From positions 1 to 49,687 of the forward strand of contig JAKOND010000342.1 of the NCBI GenBank assembly GCA_022702125.1: DNA of 49,687 bases, written 5' to 3'. Under the pieces are notes generated by a model that worked only from the letters and a program-made list of their open reading frames with translations, was not told the DNA's origin and did no database searches. Numbering within the stretch: the stretch's first letter is position 1; every line of letters begins with the position of its first letter. This stretch comes from Burkholderiaceae bacterium (lineage in GTDB: Bacteria; Pseudomonadota; Gammaproteobacteria; Burkholderiales; Burkholderiaceae_C). Of this stretch, positions 18,217-27,349 are shown piece by piece. The position numbers were made by a program, and so were the translations under genes.

Positions 18217-18585
18217 TCAGGCTTCGGAATTGCGGCGCAGCAGCTGCTGCGCGTTGGACAGCAGCTTGTCGGCGATGGCGCCGGCATTGACCTTGTAGGT
18301 GCCCTGCGCAATGGCGGCCCGCACTTCGGCGACCTTCCGGGCATTGAAATCGGGCTGCGCGGCGCCGACGCCCGCAGCGGCAAGGGCGGCGCCGGGCTCC
18401 AGCGAACGGGCCAGGCTGGATACGGTAACCGCCGTCGAGGCCGTCGTGCTCGGCGGCGTCGCCGCAGCAGGAGCCTTGGCTTCGGCGGACCGGCTTGCAG
18501 GCGCAGCCGTGCCTGCCTTGGTGGCGGCGGTCGGTGCGCTGAGGGCACCGGTCAATTCGGCGGACGACTGTTGGCTGATCTTCAT
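18217..18585 (-). CDS. flgM: Anti-sigma-28 factor FlgM
   Basis: A 122-residue protein that holds FliA inactive until the hook is complete and FlgM is exported. It starts MKISQQSSAEL, typical of FlgM, followed by an unstructured Ala/Thr/Ser-rich stretch. The sigma-binding C-terminus is FNARKVAEVRAAIAQGTYKVNAGAIADKLL. The ATG at 18585 is preceded by GGAGA at good spacing; a GTG four codons earlier is less likely. A near-perfect sigma-28 promoter lies upstream, giving the usual feedback. Confidence 0.93.
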   Translation of the reverse strand: MKISQQSSAELTGALSAPTAATKAGTAAPASRSAEAKAPAAATPPSTTASTAVTVSSLARSLEPGAALAAAGVGAAQPDFNARKVAEVRAAIAQGTYKVNAGAIADKLLSNAQQLLRRNSEA

Positions 18586-18633
18586 GGTGTTCTCCACGTC
18601 GGCCTCCCAGGGTGCGAGGCATCACTGGGTAGG

Positions 18634-18660
18634 TTTTCGGCGGCTGGAACGCAGACTTTA
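18634..18660 (-). promoter_or_regulatory. Sigma-28 (FliA) promoter of flgM
   Basis: On the minus strand the site reads TAAAGTCT, 11 nt, GCCGAAAA. Against TAAAGTTT-N11-GCCGATAA that is 7/8 and 7/8 matches with exact spacing. Transcription would start near 18626, about 40 nt before the flgM ATG. Confidence 0.85.
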
Positions 18661-18717
18661 ATCGAGACACGCTTTTTTACGAAAGAAAGGGGAAATAGCC
18701 GGGCTGCCGTCCGGACC

Positions 18718-19680
18718 TCAGAAGACGACCTCGACGGTCCGCGCATCGCGCACCGTGCCGGACATGATGCGACCGCCGTCCATGCGCACCCGCACCGGCT
18801 GGCCGACGAAACCGGCCGTGATGGCCTGGCCGTCGGAGGCGACGGCGAAGCCGGCGCCGGCCGCCACCACCCGGATCTGGGCGCCGGCCTGGAAGGCCTG
18901 CGGCGGCCGGACGGCGGCCTGGCGCAGCGCCTGGCCGGCGTTGAGCGAGCGGATCACGGTGGTGCCGATCCATTGCGCCGGGTCGGCGATCACCGGGGAG
19001 GCGTCCTCGGCCCAGTCGACCTCGGCCTGCACCGCGTCGCCCGCGGCCAGCGTGGCGCCGGGCGACACCGGGCCGGGCACCACCCATGCCGGCCCGAAGG
19101 CCTTGACGGTGACCGGCAGGAAGACGTTCCAGCGCACCGGGCCGTCCACGCAGCGCAGGCCCAGCCGGGTGCGGCCCCAGAGCCGCATGCCGGGCGGCAG
19201 GTAGGGCTCGATCCGGGCGCAGGGCGCCAGCCGCAGGCGGCTGTCGAGCGCGCCGACGGAGACTTCCATCCGCAGCGGCGCGGTGCCGCCGCCGAGCGCC
19301 GCCGGCGCCTGGGCGACCGCGTCGTCGAGGAAATGGCGGCTGGTGGCCAGCAGGTCCTCGGGCGTCCCGTCGGAGGCGGCCGGAGCCGCCGGCGCGGCGG
19401 CGGCCGGGGCGGAGGATGCTACGGAAACAGGAGCACGCAACGAAGGCGCGACGCCGGCTGCGGGCACGCCGGCAGCGGGATTCGCCGCAGGCGCGGCCAC
19501 CGGCGCGACCGGTGCGGCCTTGGTCAGCGCGGCCAGCTGGGCCGCCTGCATCGACTGCAGCTTGGCGGCCACGGCGGCAGCGGGCTCGGCCGCATGCGCG
19601 CCGCAGGAGAACGCGGACGCCAGGAGGGACGCGATCGCCACGAGCGGCAGGCGGGACGGGATTGGATGACGACGAGGCAT
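18718..19680 (-). CDS. flgA: Flagellar P-ring assembly chaperone FlgA
   Basis: A 320-residue periplasmic chaperone for FlgI. From the ATG at 19680 there is a signal peptide (LPLVAIASLLASAFSCGAHA). Then comes an unusual stretch of about 80 residues rich in Ala and Pro (about 30-115). The FlgA core has SLNAGQALRQAAVRPPQAF and the SAF-like QIRVVAAGAGFAVASDGQA, ending GTVRDARTVEVVF. Typical FlgA is about 220-250 residues; the extra length is all in the linker. It is divergent from flgB across 181 nt that contain a CCGGCC-N8-GGCCGG dyad at 19725-19744. Confidence 0.93.
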   Translation of the reverse strand: MPRRHPIPSRLPLVAIASLLASAFSCGAHAAEPAAAVAAKLQSMQAAQLAALTKAAPVAPVAAPAANPAAGVPAAGVAPSLRAPVSVASSAPAAAAPAAPAASDGTPEDLLATSRHFLDDAVAQAPAALGGGTAPLRMEVSVGALDSRLRLAPCARIEPYLPPGMRLWGRTRLGLRCVDGPVRWNVFLPVTVKAFGPAWVVPGPVSPGATLAAGDAVQAEVDWAEDASPVIADPAQWIGTTVIRSLNAGQALRQAAVRPPQAFQAGAQIRVVAAGAGFAVASDGQAITAGFVGQPVRVRMDGGRIMSGTVRDARTVEVVF

Positions 19681-19861
19681 GGCGGGACTCCCACGGAAAA
19701 CCGGAGCCCGACTATAGGAAGCGCCCGGCCGATCGAATGGCCGGAACTGCGGCAGGAAGGCCCGCTTCATCGCCGCTTCGTCGCCGGGCGGGATTTTCAT
19801 AATTCCCTCCACGCAGAGAAGCCGTCCGGGCTCCTCGTCCACAACCTTTCCGGCAACGCGC

Positions 19862-20326
19862 ATGCTCGACAAACTGACCCAGGCGGTAGATTTCCAAGGC
19901 AAGGCCCTGGTGCTGCGCGCCGACCGCCAGCGCACCATCGCCAGCAATATCGCCAATGCCGATACGCCCGGCTATGCGGCGCGCGACTTCCAGTTCGACG
20001 AAGCGCTGCGCGACGCGACCCGCGCCGCGTCGAACGGCTACGAGGTGAGCACGGTGCGCATGGCGGCGCCCTCCTCCGGCGCCTCCCTCGGCACGTCCGC
20101 CGGGGGCCGCACCGATGCGCGCCACATCCCGATCGCCATGGCCGGCGGCGGCGGCGGTCCGCAGAAGGACTACACCGTGCAGACCCAGCCCAGCATGGAC
20201 GGCAACACCGTGGACATGGACCGCGAGCGCGCCGCCTTCACCGACAACGCGGTGCGCTACGAGGCGACGCTGCGCTTCATCAACGGATCGGCCAGGACCA
20301 TCCTGTCGGCCATCCAGGGCCAGTAA
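19862..20326 (+). CDS. flgB: Flagellar proximal rod protein FlgB
   Basis: A 154-residue rod subunit without a signal peptide, exported by the flagellar type III system. The N-terminal heptad-like helix contains the rod/hook family signature RTIASNIANADTPGYAARDF. The C-terminal helix is VRYEATLRFINGSARTILSAI. A Gly/Ala-rich loop lies in the middle. First gene of the ten-gene flgB-flgL run; the region upstream is shared with divergent flgA. Confidence 0.96.
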   Translation: MLDKLTQAVDFQGKALVLRADRQRTIASNIANADTPGYAARDFQFDEALRDATRAASNGYEVSTVRMAAPSSGASLGTSAGGRTDARHIPIAMAGGGGGPQKDYTVQTQPSMDGNTVDMDRERAAFTDNAVRYEATLRFINGSARTILSAIQGQ

Positions 20327-20366
20327 CCCGCCCGCGCGATCTCGCAGGAACCGAAGGAAACCCACC

Positions 20367-20771
20367 ATGTCGATGTTCTCGATCTTCAATATCTCCGGCA
20401 CCGCCGTCGGCGCCCAGGCGCAGCGGCTCAACGTGGTCGCCAGCAACCTGGCCAACGTCGACGCGGTCGCCGGCCCCGACGGCAAGTCCTACAAGGCGCG
20501 CCAGGTGGTGTTCCAGACCCTGCCGCTGGGCGACGACGGCACCGCCGGCGTCAAGGTGACCAACGTCACCGAGAACAACGCCCCCGGCCGCCGGATGCTC
20601 GACCCCGCCAACCCGGCCGCCGACGCGCAGGGCTACGTCACCCACTCGAACGTCAACGCGGTCGAGGAGATGGTCAACATGATGTCCGCCTCGCGGGCCT
20701 ACCAGAACAACGTCGAGGTGATGAACACCGCCAAGACGCTGATGCTCAAGACGCTGCAGATGGGCCAGTGA
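20367..20771 (+). CDS. flgC: Flagellar proximal rod protein FlgC
   Basis: A 134-residue rod subunit. It starts MSMFSIFNISGTAVGAQAQR, with the family signature VVASNLANVDAVAGPDG, and ends with NVNAVEEMVNMMSASRAYQNNVEVMNTAKTL (positions about 95-125), the typical C-terminal rod helix. The ATG at 20367 follows AAGGAAA; earlier in-frame starts lie inside flgB. Length equals that of enteric FlgC. Confidence 0.97.
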   Translation: MSMFSIFNISGTAVGAQAQRLNVVASNLANVDAVAGPDGKSYKARQVVFQTLPLGDDGTAGVKVTNVTENNAPGRRMLDPANPAADAQGYVTHSNVNAVEEMVNMMSASRAYQNNVEVMNTAKTLMLKTLQMGQ

Positions 20772-20814
20772 GCCGGTCCGCCCTCCCACCCCTTCCCACC
20801 ACCGGACATCCCCC

Positions 20815-21516
20815 ATGAGCACCGTCAGCAACGCCGCCACCGCGGGCACCTCGGCCAGCGCCTACACCTACACGCCGACGACCGCCGCCTCGACGGCCAC
20901 GACCGGCGCCGCCGCCAACACCGCCAACGATCCGGCGACCGCGCAGGACCGGTTCCTGAAGCTGCTGGTGGCGCAGCTGACCAACCAGGACCCGATGAAC
21001 CCGATGGACAACGCGCAGATGACCTCGCAGATCGCGCAGATCAACACCGTCACCGGCATCACCCAACTCAACACCACCGTCAAGGACATGGCCTCGCAGA
21101 TCTCGGGCATGCAGGTGCTGCAGGGCGGCGCGCTGGTCGGCCGCAACGTGGTCACCGAGGGCAACACCCTGAGCAAGGACGCCACGACCGGCACCGCCGG
21201 CGGCATGTTCGACCTGTCGGGCGCCGCGTCCGACGTCCAGGTGGACGTCACCACCACCGGCGGGGTGCTGCTCGGCACGATGAAGCTCGGCGCGCTCGAT
21301 GCCGGACGGCACGAGTTCGCCTGGGACGGCGCCGGCGCCAGCGGCTCGCAGGCCCTCAACTTCACGGTGCGGTCCACCAACGCCGGCACCGCGGTGGCGA
21401 ACACCGCGCTGCGCAAGGACACGGTCAAGTCGGTGGGCGCCGACGGCGGCGCGCTGACCCTGACCCTGAATTCCGGCAGCACCGTGGCCTACGACAAGGT
21501 CAAGTCCATCCTTTGA
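20815..21516 (+). CDS. flgD: Flagellar hook-cap scaffold protein FlgD
   Basis: A 233-residue protein that caps the growing hook and is discarded later. After a Thr/Ala-rich start it has the conserved QDRFLKLLVAQLTNQDPMNPMDNAQMTSQIAQ region (about 43-75). Two C-terminal beta-type domains follow: ALVGRNVVTEGNTL, then a Tudor/FnIII-like part ending STVAYDKVKSIL. A pyrimidine-rich stretch precedes the ATG instead of a strong ribosome site. Confidence 0.95.
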   Translation: MSTVSNAATAGTSASAYTYTPTTAASTATTGAAANTANDPATAQDRFLKLLVAQLTNQDPMNPMDNAQMTSQIAQINTVTGITQLNTTVKDMASQISGMQVLQGGALVGRNVVTEGNTLSKDATTGTAGGMFDLSGAASDVQVDVTTTGGVLLGTMKLGALDAGRHEFAWDGAGASGSQALNFTVRSTNAGTAVANTALRKDTVKSVGADGGALTLTLNSGSTVAYDKVKSIL

Positions 21517-21565
21517 TCCGGCGGCGTTCCCTTCCTTCCCGTCATTTTTCCTCCAGGAGCCATCC

Positions 21566-22768
21566 ATGTCTTTCCAGCAAGGGCTGTCCGGCCTGAACGC
21601 CGCGAGCCGCGGCCTCGACGTCATCGGCCACAACATCGCCAACGCCAACACCACCGGCATGAAGGCCTCGCGGGCGGAGTTCTCCGACCTGTACGCCGGC
21701 AACCTGGCCTCCTCCGGGAGCGCCACGCCCGGCACCGGGGTGGCGGTCAGCGCGATATCGCAGCAGTTCACCCAGGGCAACATCACCGCCACCGGCAACA
21801 GCCTGGACGTGGCGATCAACGGCAGCGGCTTCTTCAACGTGGTCCTGCCCAACGGCGACCAGGCCTACACCCGGGCCGGCAACTTCAAGATGGACAAGGA
21901 CGGCTACATCGTCACCAACGAAGGCGCCAGGCTGCAGGGCGACATCGTCGACCCGGTGACCAAGGCGGTCTCCAAGGGCACGCTGCAGGTCCCGACCGGC
22001 AAGGGGGTCGCCGGCAAGGCCACCAGCAGCGGCAACATCGAACTCAACCTCGACACCCGCGCCGCGGTCGCCAGCTCGGTCACGCCGCCCACGCCGCTGA
22101 CCACCTACGGCACCTCGCTCAACATCTTCGACACCCAGGGCGCCGCGGTCCCGGTCAACCTGTACTTCCAGAAGACCGGCGCCAACACCTGGAACGTCTA
22201 CCAGAAGGCCGACGGCAGCGACACCCCGACCGCCCTCACCTTCGACGGCACCGGCAAGCTGACCGCGCCGGCCAGCGGCAAGATCACCATCGCCGACCCC
22301 CGCGCCACGCCCGGCCCGGGCGGCGCGGTGGGCGGCACCTTCTCGATCGCCGGCATGACCCAGAACGCCGCGTCCTTCGCGGTCTCCGACCTGTCGCAGG
22401 ACGGCTACGCGCCCGGCGCCCTCACCGGCATGACCATCGATGCCGACGGCTCGCTCACCACCCGCTACTCCAACGGCCAGACGCAGAAGGCCGGCGTGGT
22501 GACGATCGCGAACTTCCGCAACGCGCAGGGCCTGGAGCCCGCGTCCGGCAGCTACTGGAAGCAGACCATCGCCTCCGGCAACCCGATCGTGGGCGCGCCC
22601 GGCGCGGGCAACCTCGGCAAGCTCAAGTCCGGCGCGCTGGAGGATTCCACCGTCGACCTGACCGGCGAGCTGGTCGGCATGATGACCGCCCAGCGCGCCT
22701 ACCAGGCCAACGCGCAGACCATCAAGACGCAGGACCAGGTGATGTCCACCCTGGTCAACCTGCGCTGA
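21566..22768 (+). CDS. flgE: Flagellar hook protein FlgE
   Basis: A 400-residue hook subunit. The N-terminus SFQQGLSGLNAASRGLDVIGHNIANANTTGMK is the rod/hook signature. GNSLDVAINGSGFFNV and DQAYTRAGNFKMDKDGYIV are FlgE/FlgG landmarks. The C-terminus DLTGELVGMMTAQRAYQANAQTIKTQDQVM is the export and assembly helix. The central domain is of ordinary size. An AGGAG ribosome site precedes the ATG. Confidence 0.97.
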   Translation: MSFQQGLSGLNAASRGLDVIGHNIANANTTGMKASRAEFSDLYAGNLASSGSATPGTGVAVSAISQQFTQGNITATGNSLDVAINGSGFFNVVLPNGDQAYTRAGNFKMDKDGYIVTNEGARLQGDIVDPVTKAVSKGTLQVPTGKGVAGKATSSGNIELNLDTRAAVASSVTPPTPLTTYGTSLNIFDTQGAAVPVNLYFQKTGANTWNVYQKADGSDTPTALTFDGTGKLTAPASGKITIADPRATPGPGGAVGGTFSIAGMTQNAASFAVSDLSQDGYAPGALTGMTIDADGSLTTRYSNGQTQKAGVVTIANFRNAQGLEPASGSYWKQTIASGNPIVGAPGAGNLGKLKSGALEDSTVDLTGELVGMMTAQRAYQANAQTIKTQDQVMSTLVNLR

Positions 22769-22820
22769 TGCGGCGGCCGCACTGACACCGACTCCCTGAA
22801 CGACCGAGGCACGCACATCC

Positions 22821-23564
22821 ATGGACCGCCTGATCTATACATCGATGACCGGGGCCAGCGCCGCCGCGGCCCGCCAGACGGTGCTGGCGAACAACCTGGC
22901 CAACGCGTCCACCAACGGCTTCAGGGCCGAGCTGTCGCAATTCCGCGCGGTGCCGCTCAACAGCCAGGGCGCCGCCACCACCCGGGTCTTCGCGCTGGAA
23001 GCCACCTCCGGCTACGACGACCGGGCCGGCTCGGTGCAGCGCACCGAGCGCAACCTCGACGCGATGGCGCAGGGCAACGCCTGGTTCGCGGTGCAGGGCC
23101 TCGACGGCACCGAGGCCTACACCCGCAACGGCGCCCTCGAAGTCAACGCCCAGGGCACGCTGGTCAACAGCGTCGGCCTGACCATGCTCTCCGACGGCGG
23201 CGCGCCGATCGACGTGCCGGCCGGCGCGCAGATCGCGCTCGGCCAGGACGGCACCCTCACCGCCAAGGTGGAGGGCCAGCCGCCCAACACGCTCGGCCGG
23301 CTCAAGCTCGCCACGCCCACCGCGGACGCGCCGCTGCGGCGCAGCGAGGACAGCCTGTTCCGCACCGCCGCCGGCGACCCGCTGCCCGCCGATCCGCTGG
23401 CGCGGCTGCAGACCGGCGCCATCGAATCCTCGAACGTCAACGCGGTCGAGTCCATGGTCGGCATGATCGCCGCGGCCCGCCAGTTCGAGTCGCAGATGAA
23501 GCTGATGCAGGCCGCCGAAACCAACGACAAGAGCGCCAGCCGGCTGCTCAGCACCCAGGGTTAA
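22821..23564 (+). CDS. flgF: Flagellar proximal rod protein FlgF
   Basis: A 247-residue rod subunit. The start MDRLIYTSMTGASAAAARQT and NLANASTNGFRAELSQFR are FlgF-specific. GNAWFAVQGLDGTEAYTRNGAL follows. The C-terminal helix is SNVNAVESMVGMIAAARQFESQMKLMQ. It ends 14 nt before flgG, and the two proteins form adjoining parts of the rod. Confidence 0.96.
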   Translation: MDRLIYTSMTGASAAAARQTVLANNLANASTNGFRAELSQFRAVPLNSQGAATTRVFALEATSGYDDRAGSVQRTERNLDAMAQGNAWFAVQGLDGTEAYTRNGALEVNAQGTLVNSVGLTMLSDGGAPIDVPAGAQIALGQDGTLTAKVEGQPPNTLGRLKLATPTADAPLRRSEDSLFRTAAGDPLPADPLARLQTGAIESSNVNAVESMVGMIAAARQFESQMKLMQAAETNDKSASRLLSTQG

Positions 23565-23578
23565 GAAAGTAGAACACC

Positions 23579-24361
23579 ATGATCAATTCGCTCTGGATCT
23601 CCAAGACCGGCATGGAAGCCCAGCAGACCCAGCTGGACGTGATTTCCCACAACCTGGCCAACGTCTCGACCACCGGCTACAAGCGCGCCACCGCGGTGTT
23701 CGAGGACCTGATGTACCAGAACCTGCGCCAGGTCGGCGCCAACAGCACCGAGCAGTCGCAGCTGCCCACCGGCCTGCAGCTGGGCCTGGGCGTGCGCACC
23801 GTCGCCACCGCCCGCTCCTTCGCGCAGGGCAGCCTGCAGCAGTCGGGCAACACGCTCGACGTGGCGATCAAGGGCAACGGCTTCTTCCAGGTGACGATGC
23901 CCGACGGCACCATCGGCTACAGCCGCGACGGCTCCTTCCAGGTCAACGCGCAGGGCCAGCTGGTCAACGCCACCGGCCTGCCCATCGCCAGCGGCGTGAC
24001 GATCCCGGCCAACGCGCAGAGCGTCTCGATCGCCGCCGACGGCACCGTCAGCGCCACCCTGGCCGGCAACGCCACGCCGCAGCAGGTCGGCACCATCGCG
24101 CTGGCCAACTTCATCAACCCGGCCGGCCTGGAGCCCCGGGGCCAGAACCTGTTCACCGAAACCGCCGCCTCCGGCCAGCCCCAGGGCGGCACCGCCGGCA
24201 CCAACGGCCTGGGCACGATGATGCAGGGCTACCTGGAAACCTCGAACGTCAACGTGGTGCAGGAGCTGGTGACCATGATCCAGACCCAGCGCGCCTACGA
24301 GATGAATTCCAAGGCGGTGCAGACCTCCGACCAGATGCTGCAGAAACTGGCGCAGCTCTGA
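23579..24361 (+). CDS. flgG: Flagellar distal rod protein FlgG
   Basis: A 260-residue distal rod subunit, exactly the usual length. Key segments are [36 protein letters not shown], then [20 protein letters not shown], and at the end [32 protein letters not shown]. No signal peptide; it is exported through the flagellar apparatus. Confidence 0.98.
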   Translation: MINSLWISKTGMEAQQTQLDVISHNLANVSTTGYKRATAVFEDLMYQNLRQVGANSTEQSQLPTGLQLGLGVRTVATARSFAQGSLQQSGNTLDVAIKGNGFFQVTMPDGTIGYSRDGSFQVNAQGQLVNATGLPIASGVTIPANAQSVSIAADGTVSATLAGNATPQQVGTIALANFINPAGLEPRGQNLFTETAASGQPQGGTAGTNGLGTMMQGYLETSNVNVVQELVTMIQTQRAYEMNSKAVQTSDQMLQKLAQL

Positions 24362-24401
24362 GCGACGCACGCACCGCAAGACCCGAGAGCCGAGACCTGC
24401 C

Positions 24402-25106
24402 ATGACATCCCGCTCCCCGCGCCCCGCCCGCCGCACCGCCGCCATCGCCCTCGCCGCCGCCGCGGCCGCCCTGCTCGCCGGCTGCGAGACCATGGCGCCC
24501 AAGGTGGACATGGCGGTCACCTCGGCGCCGCCGCTGGCCTATGCCACGCCGGTCAGGCCGCCGGTCACCGGCGGCCTGTTCCATGTCGCCAACTACCGGC
24601 CGGCCTTCGAGGACCGGCGCGCCCGGCTGGTGGGCGACAGCCTGACCATCCTGATCGCCGAGAACATCTCGGCCAGCCAGAAATCGACCTCCACCCTGGG
24701 CCGCAACAGCAGCACCAAGGCCGGCATCACCGCGCTGCCCTTCTTCGGCGCGGCCTCGCTCGCGGCCAAGACCGGCGTGGGCGCCTCGACCGCCAACTCC
24801 TTCGAGGGCAAGGGCGGCACCGAGAGCGCCAACACCTTCACCGGCAGCATCACCACCACCGTGGTCGAGGTGCTGCCCAACGGGCACCTGATGGTCGCCG
24901 GCGAGAAGCAGATCGGCGTCAACCAGAACGTCGACGTGCTGCGCTTCACCGGCACGGTGGACCCGCGCGCCATCCAGTCGGGCAGCACCATCAGCTCCAC
25001 CCAGGTCGCCAACGTGCGGGTCGAATCGCGCGGCCGCGGCACCCAGGACGAAGCCCAGACAGTAGGCTGGCTTTCCCGCTTCTTTTTGAACGTTAGCCCT
25101 TTCTGA
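24402..25106 (+). CDS. flgH: Flagellar L-ring lipoprotein FlgH
   Basis: A 234-residue outer-membrane L-ring subunit. Its signal peptide ends with lipobox ALLAGC, so Cys is lipidated. Conserved features are DRRARLVGDSLTILIAENISASQKS, SFEGKGGTESANTFTGSITTTVVEVLPNGHLMVAGEKQIGVNQN, and the C-terminal end VGWLSRFFLNVSPF. The bushing that passes the rod through the outer membrane is made of this and the P-ring protein encoded next. Confidence 0.97.
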   Translation: MTSRSPRPARRTAAIALAAAAAALLAGCETMAPKVDMAVTSAPPLAYATPVRPPVTGGLFHVANYRPAFEDRRARLVGDSLTILIAENISASQKSTSTLGRNSSTKAGITALPFFGAASLAAKTGVGASTANSFEGKGGTESANTFTGSITTTVVEVLPNGHLMVAGEKQIGVNQNVDVLRFTGTVDPRAIQSGSTISSTQVANVRVESRGRGTQDEAQTVGWLSRFFLNVSPF

Positions 25107-25125
25107 TCCCTCGGAGAATTCGTGC

Positions 25126-26301
25126 ATGGCCTCCATGCACGCTCCCTCCGCCGCTTCTCTCCTCCCTTCCGCCGTCCGCCGTGCGCCCGTCGCACGCTGG
25201 ACGGCGATGCTGTTTCTGGCGGCATCCGGCGCGGCGCTGAGCCTGCCGGCGCAGGCGCTGCGCATCAAGGAAGTCGCCGCCATCGCCGGCGCGCGCAGCA
25301 ACAAGCTGACCGGCTACGGCCTGGTGGTGGGCCTCGACGGCACCGGCGACCAGACCACCCAGATGCCGGCCACCACCCAGAGCCTGTCCAACTACCTGCA
25401 GCAGCTCGGCATCACCCTGCCGCCGGCGGCCCTGTCGAGCCTGCAGCTCAAGAACGTGGCGGCGGTGCTGGTGACCGCGGAGATGCCCGCCTTCGCCCAG
25501 CCGGGCCAGGCCATCGACATCAACGTGTCCTCGATCGGCAACTCCAAGTCGCTCAAGGGCGGCACGCTCATCGTCACCCCGATGCGCGGCGTCGACGGCG
25601 AGATCTACGCGCTGGCGCAGGGCAACATGGTCATCGCCGGCGCCGGCGCCTCCGCCGGCGGCAGCAAGGTGCAGATCAACCACCTGAGCGCCGGCCGCAT
25701 CCCCGGCGGCGCGCAGGTCGAGCGCGCCATCCCGACGCCGCTGCAGGAAGGCAGCACCATCAACCTGGACCTCAACGCCACCGACTTCCAGACCGCGCGC
25801 CGCGTGGCGCAGGTCATCAACGCGCGGATGGGCGCGGGCATCGCCCAGGCGCTCGACGGCCGCACGGTGCAGGTCCAGGCGCCGATCGGCCCGGGGGCGC
25901 GCGTCGGCTTCATCGCCGACCTGGAGGAACTGCCGCTGGAACTGGCCGCGCCGTCGGCCAAGGTGGTGGTCAATGCCCGCACCGGCTCCATCGTGCTCAA
26001 CCAGGCCGTCACGCTCGGCCCCTGCGCCATCGCGCACGGCAACCTGGCCATCACCATCAATTCCACGCCGGTCATCAGCCAGCCCGGCGCCTTCTCGCAG
26101 GGCCAGACGGTGGTGGCGCAGAAGAGCGACATCACCATCAAGCAGGAGCCGGGCACGCTGCTGACGCTGCCCGTCTCGCCGCAGCTGGCCGACGTGGTGC
26201 GCGCGCTCAATTCGCTCGGCGCCACGCCGCAAGACCTGCTCGCCATCCTGCAGGCGATCAAGGCCGCCGGCGCGCTCAACGCCGAACTCGAAGTGATCTG
26301 A
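25126..26301 (+). CDS. flgI: Flagellar P-ring protein FlgI
   Basis: A 391-residue periplasmic ring subunit. It has a long N-region and signal peptide (about residues 1-45, ending ALSLPAQA), then the mature start LRIKEVAAIAGARSNKLTGYGLVVGLDGTGDQT. Later landmarks are GGTLIVTPMRGVDGEIYALAQGN, VVNARTGSIVLNQAVTLGPCAIAHGNLAITI and PQDLLAILQAIKAAGALNAELEVI. The ATG at 25126 has CGGAGA in front. Its ring assembly needs FlgA, encoded across the divergent promoter. Confidence 0.97.
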   Translation: MASMHAPSAASLLPSAVRRAPVARWTAMLFLAASGAALSLPAQALRIKEVAAIAGARSNKLTGYGLVVGLDGTGDQTTQMPATTQSLSNYLQQLGITLPPAALSSLQLKNVAAVLVTAEMPAFAQPGQAIDINVSSIGNSKSLKGGTLIVTPMRGVDGEIYALAQGNMVIAGAGASAGGSKVQINHLSAGRIPGGAQVERAIPTPLQEGSTINLDLNATDFQTARRVAQVINARMGAGIAQALDGRTVQVQAPIGPGARVGFIADLEELPLELAAPSAKVVVNARTGSIVLNQAVTLGPCAIAHGNLAITINSTPVISQPGAFSQGQTVVAQKSDITIKQEPGTLLTLPVSPQLADVVRALNSLGATPQDLLAILQAIKAAGALNAELEVI

Positions 26302-26317
26302 CCCCGGAGACTGCGCC

Positions 26318-27331
26318 ATGGCGATTTCCTCGACCTCTTCCGCGAATTTCACCGCCGGCATGCTGTCCGCCCCCCCCGGACAGGGCGCGGCGTCGGGCAA
26401 CGCCCTGGCCGCCGATGCGCGCTCGCTCGGCGCCCTCAAGGCGCAGGCCGGCAAGGACAGCCCGGCCGCGATCAAGGAAACGGCCAAGCAGCTCGAATCC
26501 CTTTTCATGCGGGAGCTGCTCAAGAGCATGCGCGAAGCCACCATGAAGTCCGGGCTGACCGACAACGAAGGCACCGCGCTCGGCACCGACATGCTCGACC
26601 AGCAGTTCTCGGTGCAGATGTCGGGCCAGCGCGGCGGGCTGTCCGACATGATCGCGAAACAGCTCTCGCGCCAGACCGTCGGCGCCGACACCGATGCGGC
26701 CAACGCCGCCCCCATGGACTTCAAGGTCCCCTCCACCCTCTCGCTCGGCCGCATGGGCGCCGTCGCCGGCGCGGCCGATGCCGCCGCCGCGGCCGCCCCG
26801 GCGCAGCGGGTGCGCACCACGCAGACCCAGGCCGGCTTCGTCGACCAGCACAGCAACGCGGCCGCCCGGGTGGCGCAGGACAGCGGCATTCCCGCGGCTT
26901 TCATGATGGGGCAGGCCGGCCACGAGACCGGCTGGGGCAAGAGCGAGATCTACATGAAGGACGGCAGCAACTCGCACAACCTGTTCGGCATCAAGGCCGG
27001 CGCCGGCTGGACCGGCAAGGTCGCCGAAGTCACCACCACTGAATACATCGGAGGAAAGATGCAGAAGGTCACGGCCAAGTTCCGCGCCTACGACAGCTAC
27101 GAGGACTCCTTCCGCGACTACGCGAAGCTGATCAACGACAACCCGCGCTACGCCACCGCCCGGCAGAACACCGGCTCGGCCGTCGCCTACGCCACCGAAC
27201 TCAAGCGCGCCGGCTACGCCACCGACCCGGCCTACGCGTCCAAGCTCAGCCGCGCGATCCACAGCACCATGCAACTCCAGCGCAACCAGCTGCAGGGCAT
27301 GACGACCGTCACAGGAAACACCGCGGCTTAA
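26318..27331 (+). CDS. flgJ: Flagellar rod-cap and peptidoglycan hydrolase FlgJ
   Basis: A 337-residue two-domain protein. The N-terminal rod-scaffold part has AKQLESLFMRELLKSMREATMKSGLTDNEGTALGTDMLDQQFS (about 50-100). After an Ala-rich linker comes a glucosaminidase domain, about 175-325. It carries GIPAAFMMGQAGHETGWGKSEI with the catalytic Glu, and SHNLFGIKAGAGWTGK and FRAYDSYEDSFRDYAKLI. The dual-domain form is the beta/gamma-proteobacterial type. GGAGA precedes the ATG. Confidence 0.97.
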   Translation: MAISSTSSANFTAGMLSAPPGQGAASGNALAADARSLGALKAQAGKDSPAAIKETAKQLESLFMRELLKSMREATMKSGLTDNEGTALGTDMLDQQFSVQMSGQRGGLSDMIAKQLSRQTVGADTDAANAAPMDFKVPSTLSLGRMGAVAGAADAAAAAAPAQRVRTTQTQAGFVDQHSNAAARVAQDSGIPAAFMMGQAGHETGWGKSEIYMKDGSNSHNLFGIKAGAGWTGKVAEVTTTEYIGGKMQKVTAKFRAYDSYEDSFRDYAKLINDNPRYATARQNTGSAVAYATELKRAGYATDPAYASKLSRAIHSTMQLQRNQLQGMTTVTGNTAA

Positions 27332-27349
27332 GGCCAGGGGAAACACACC

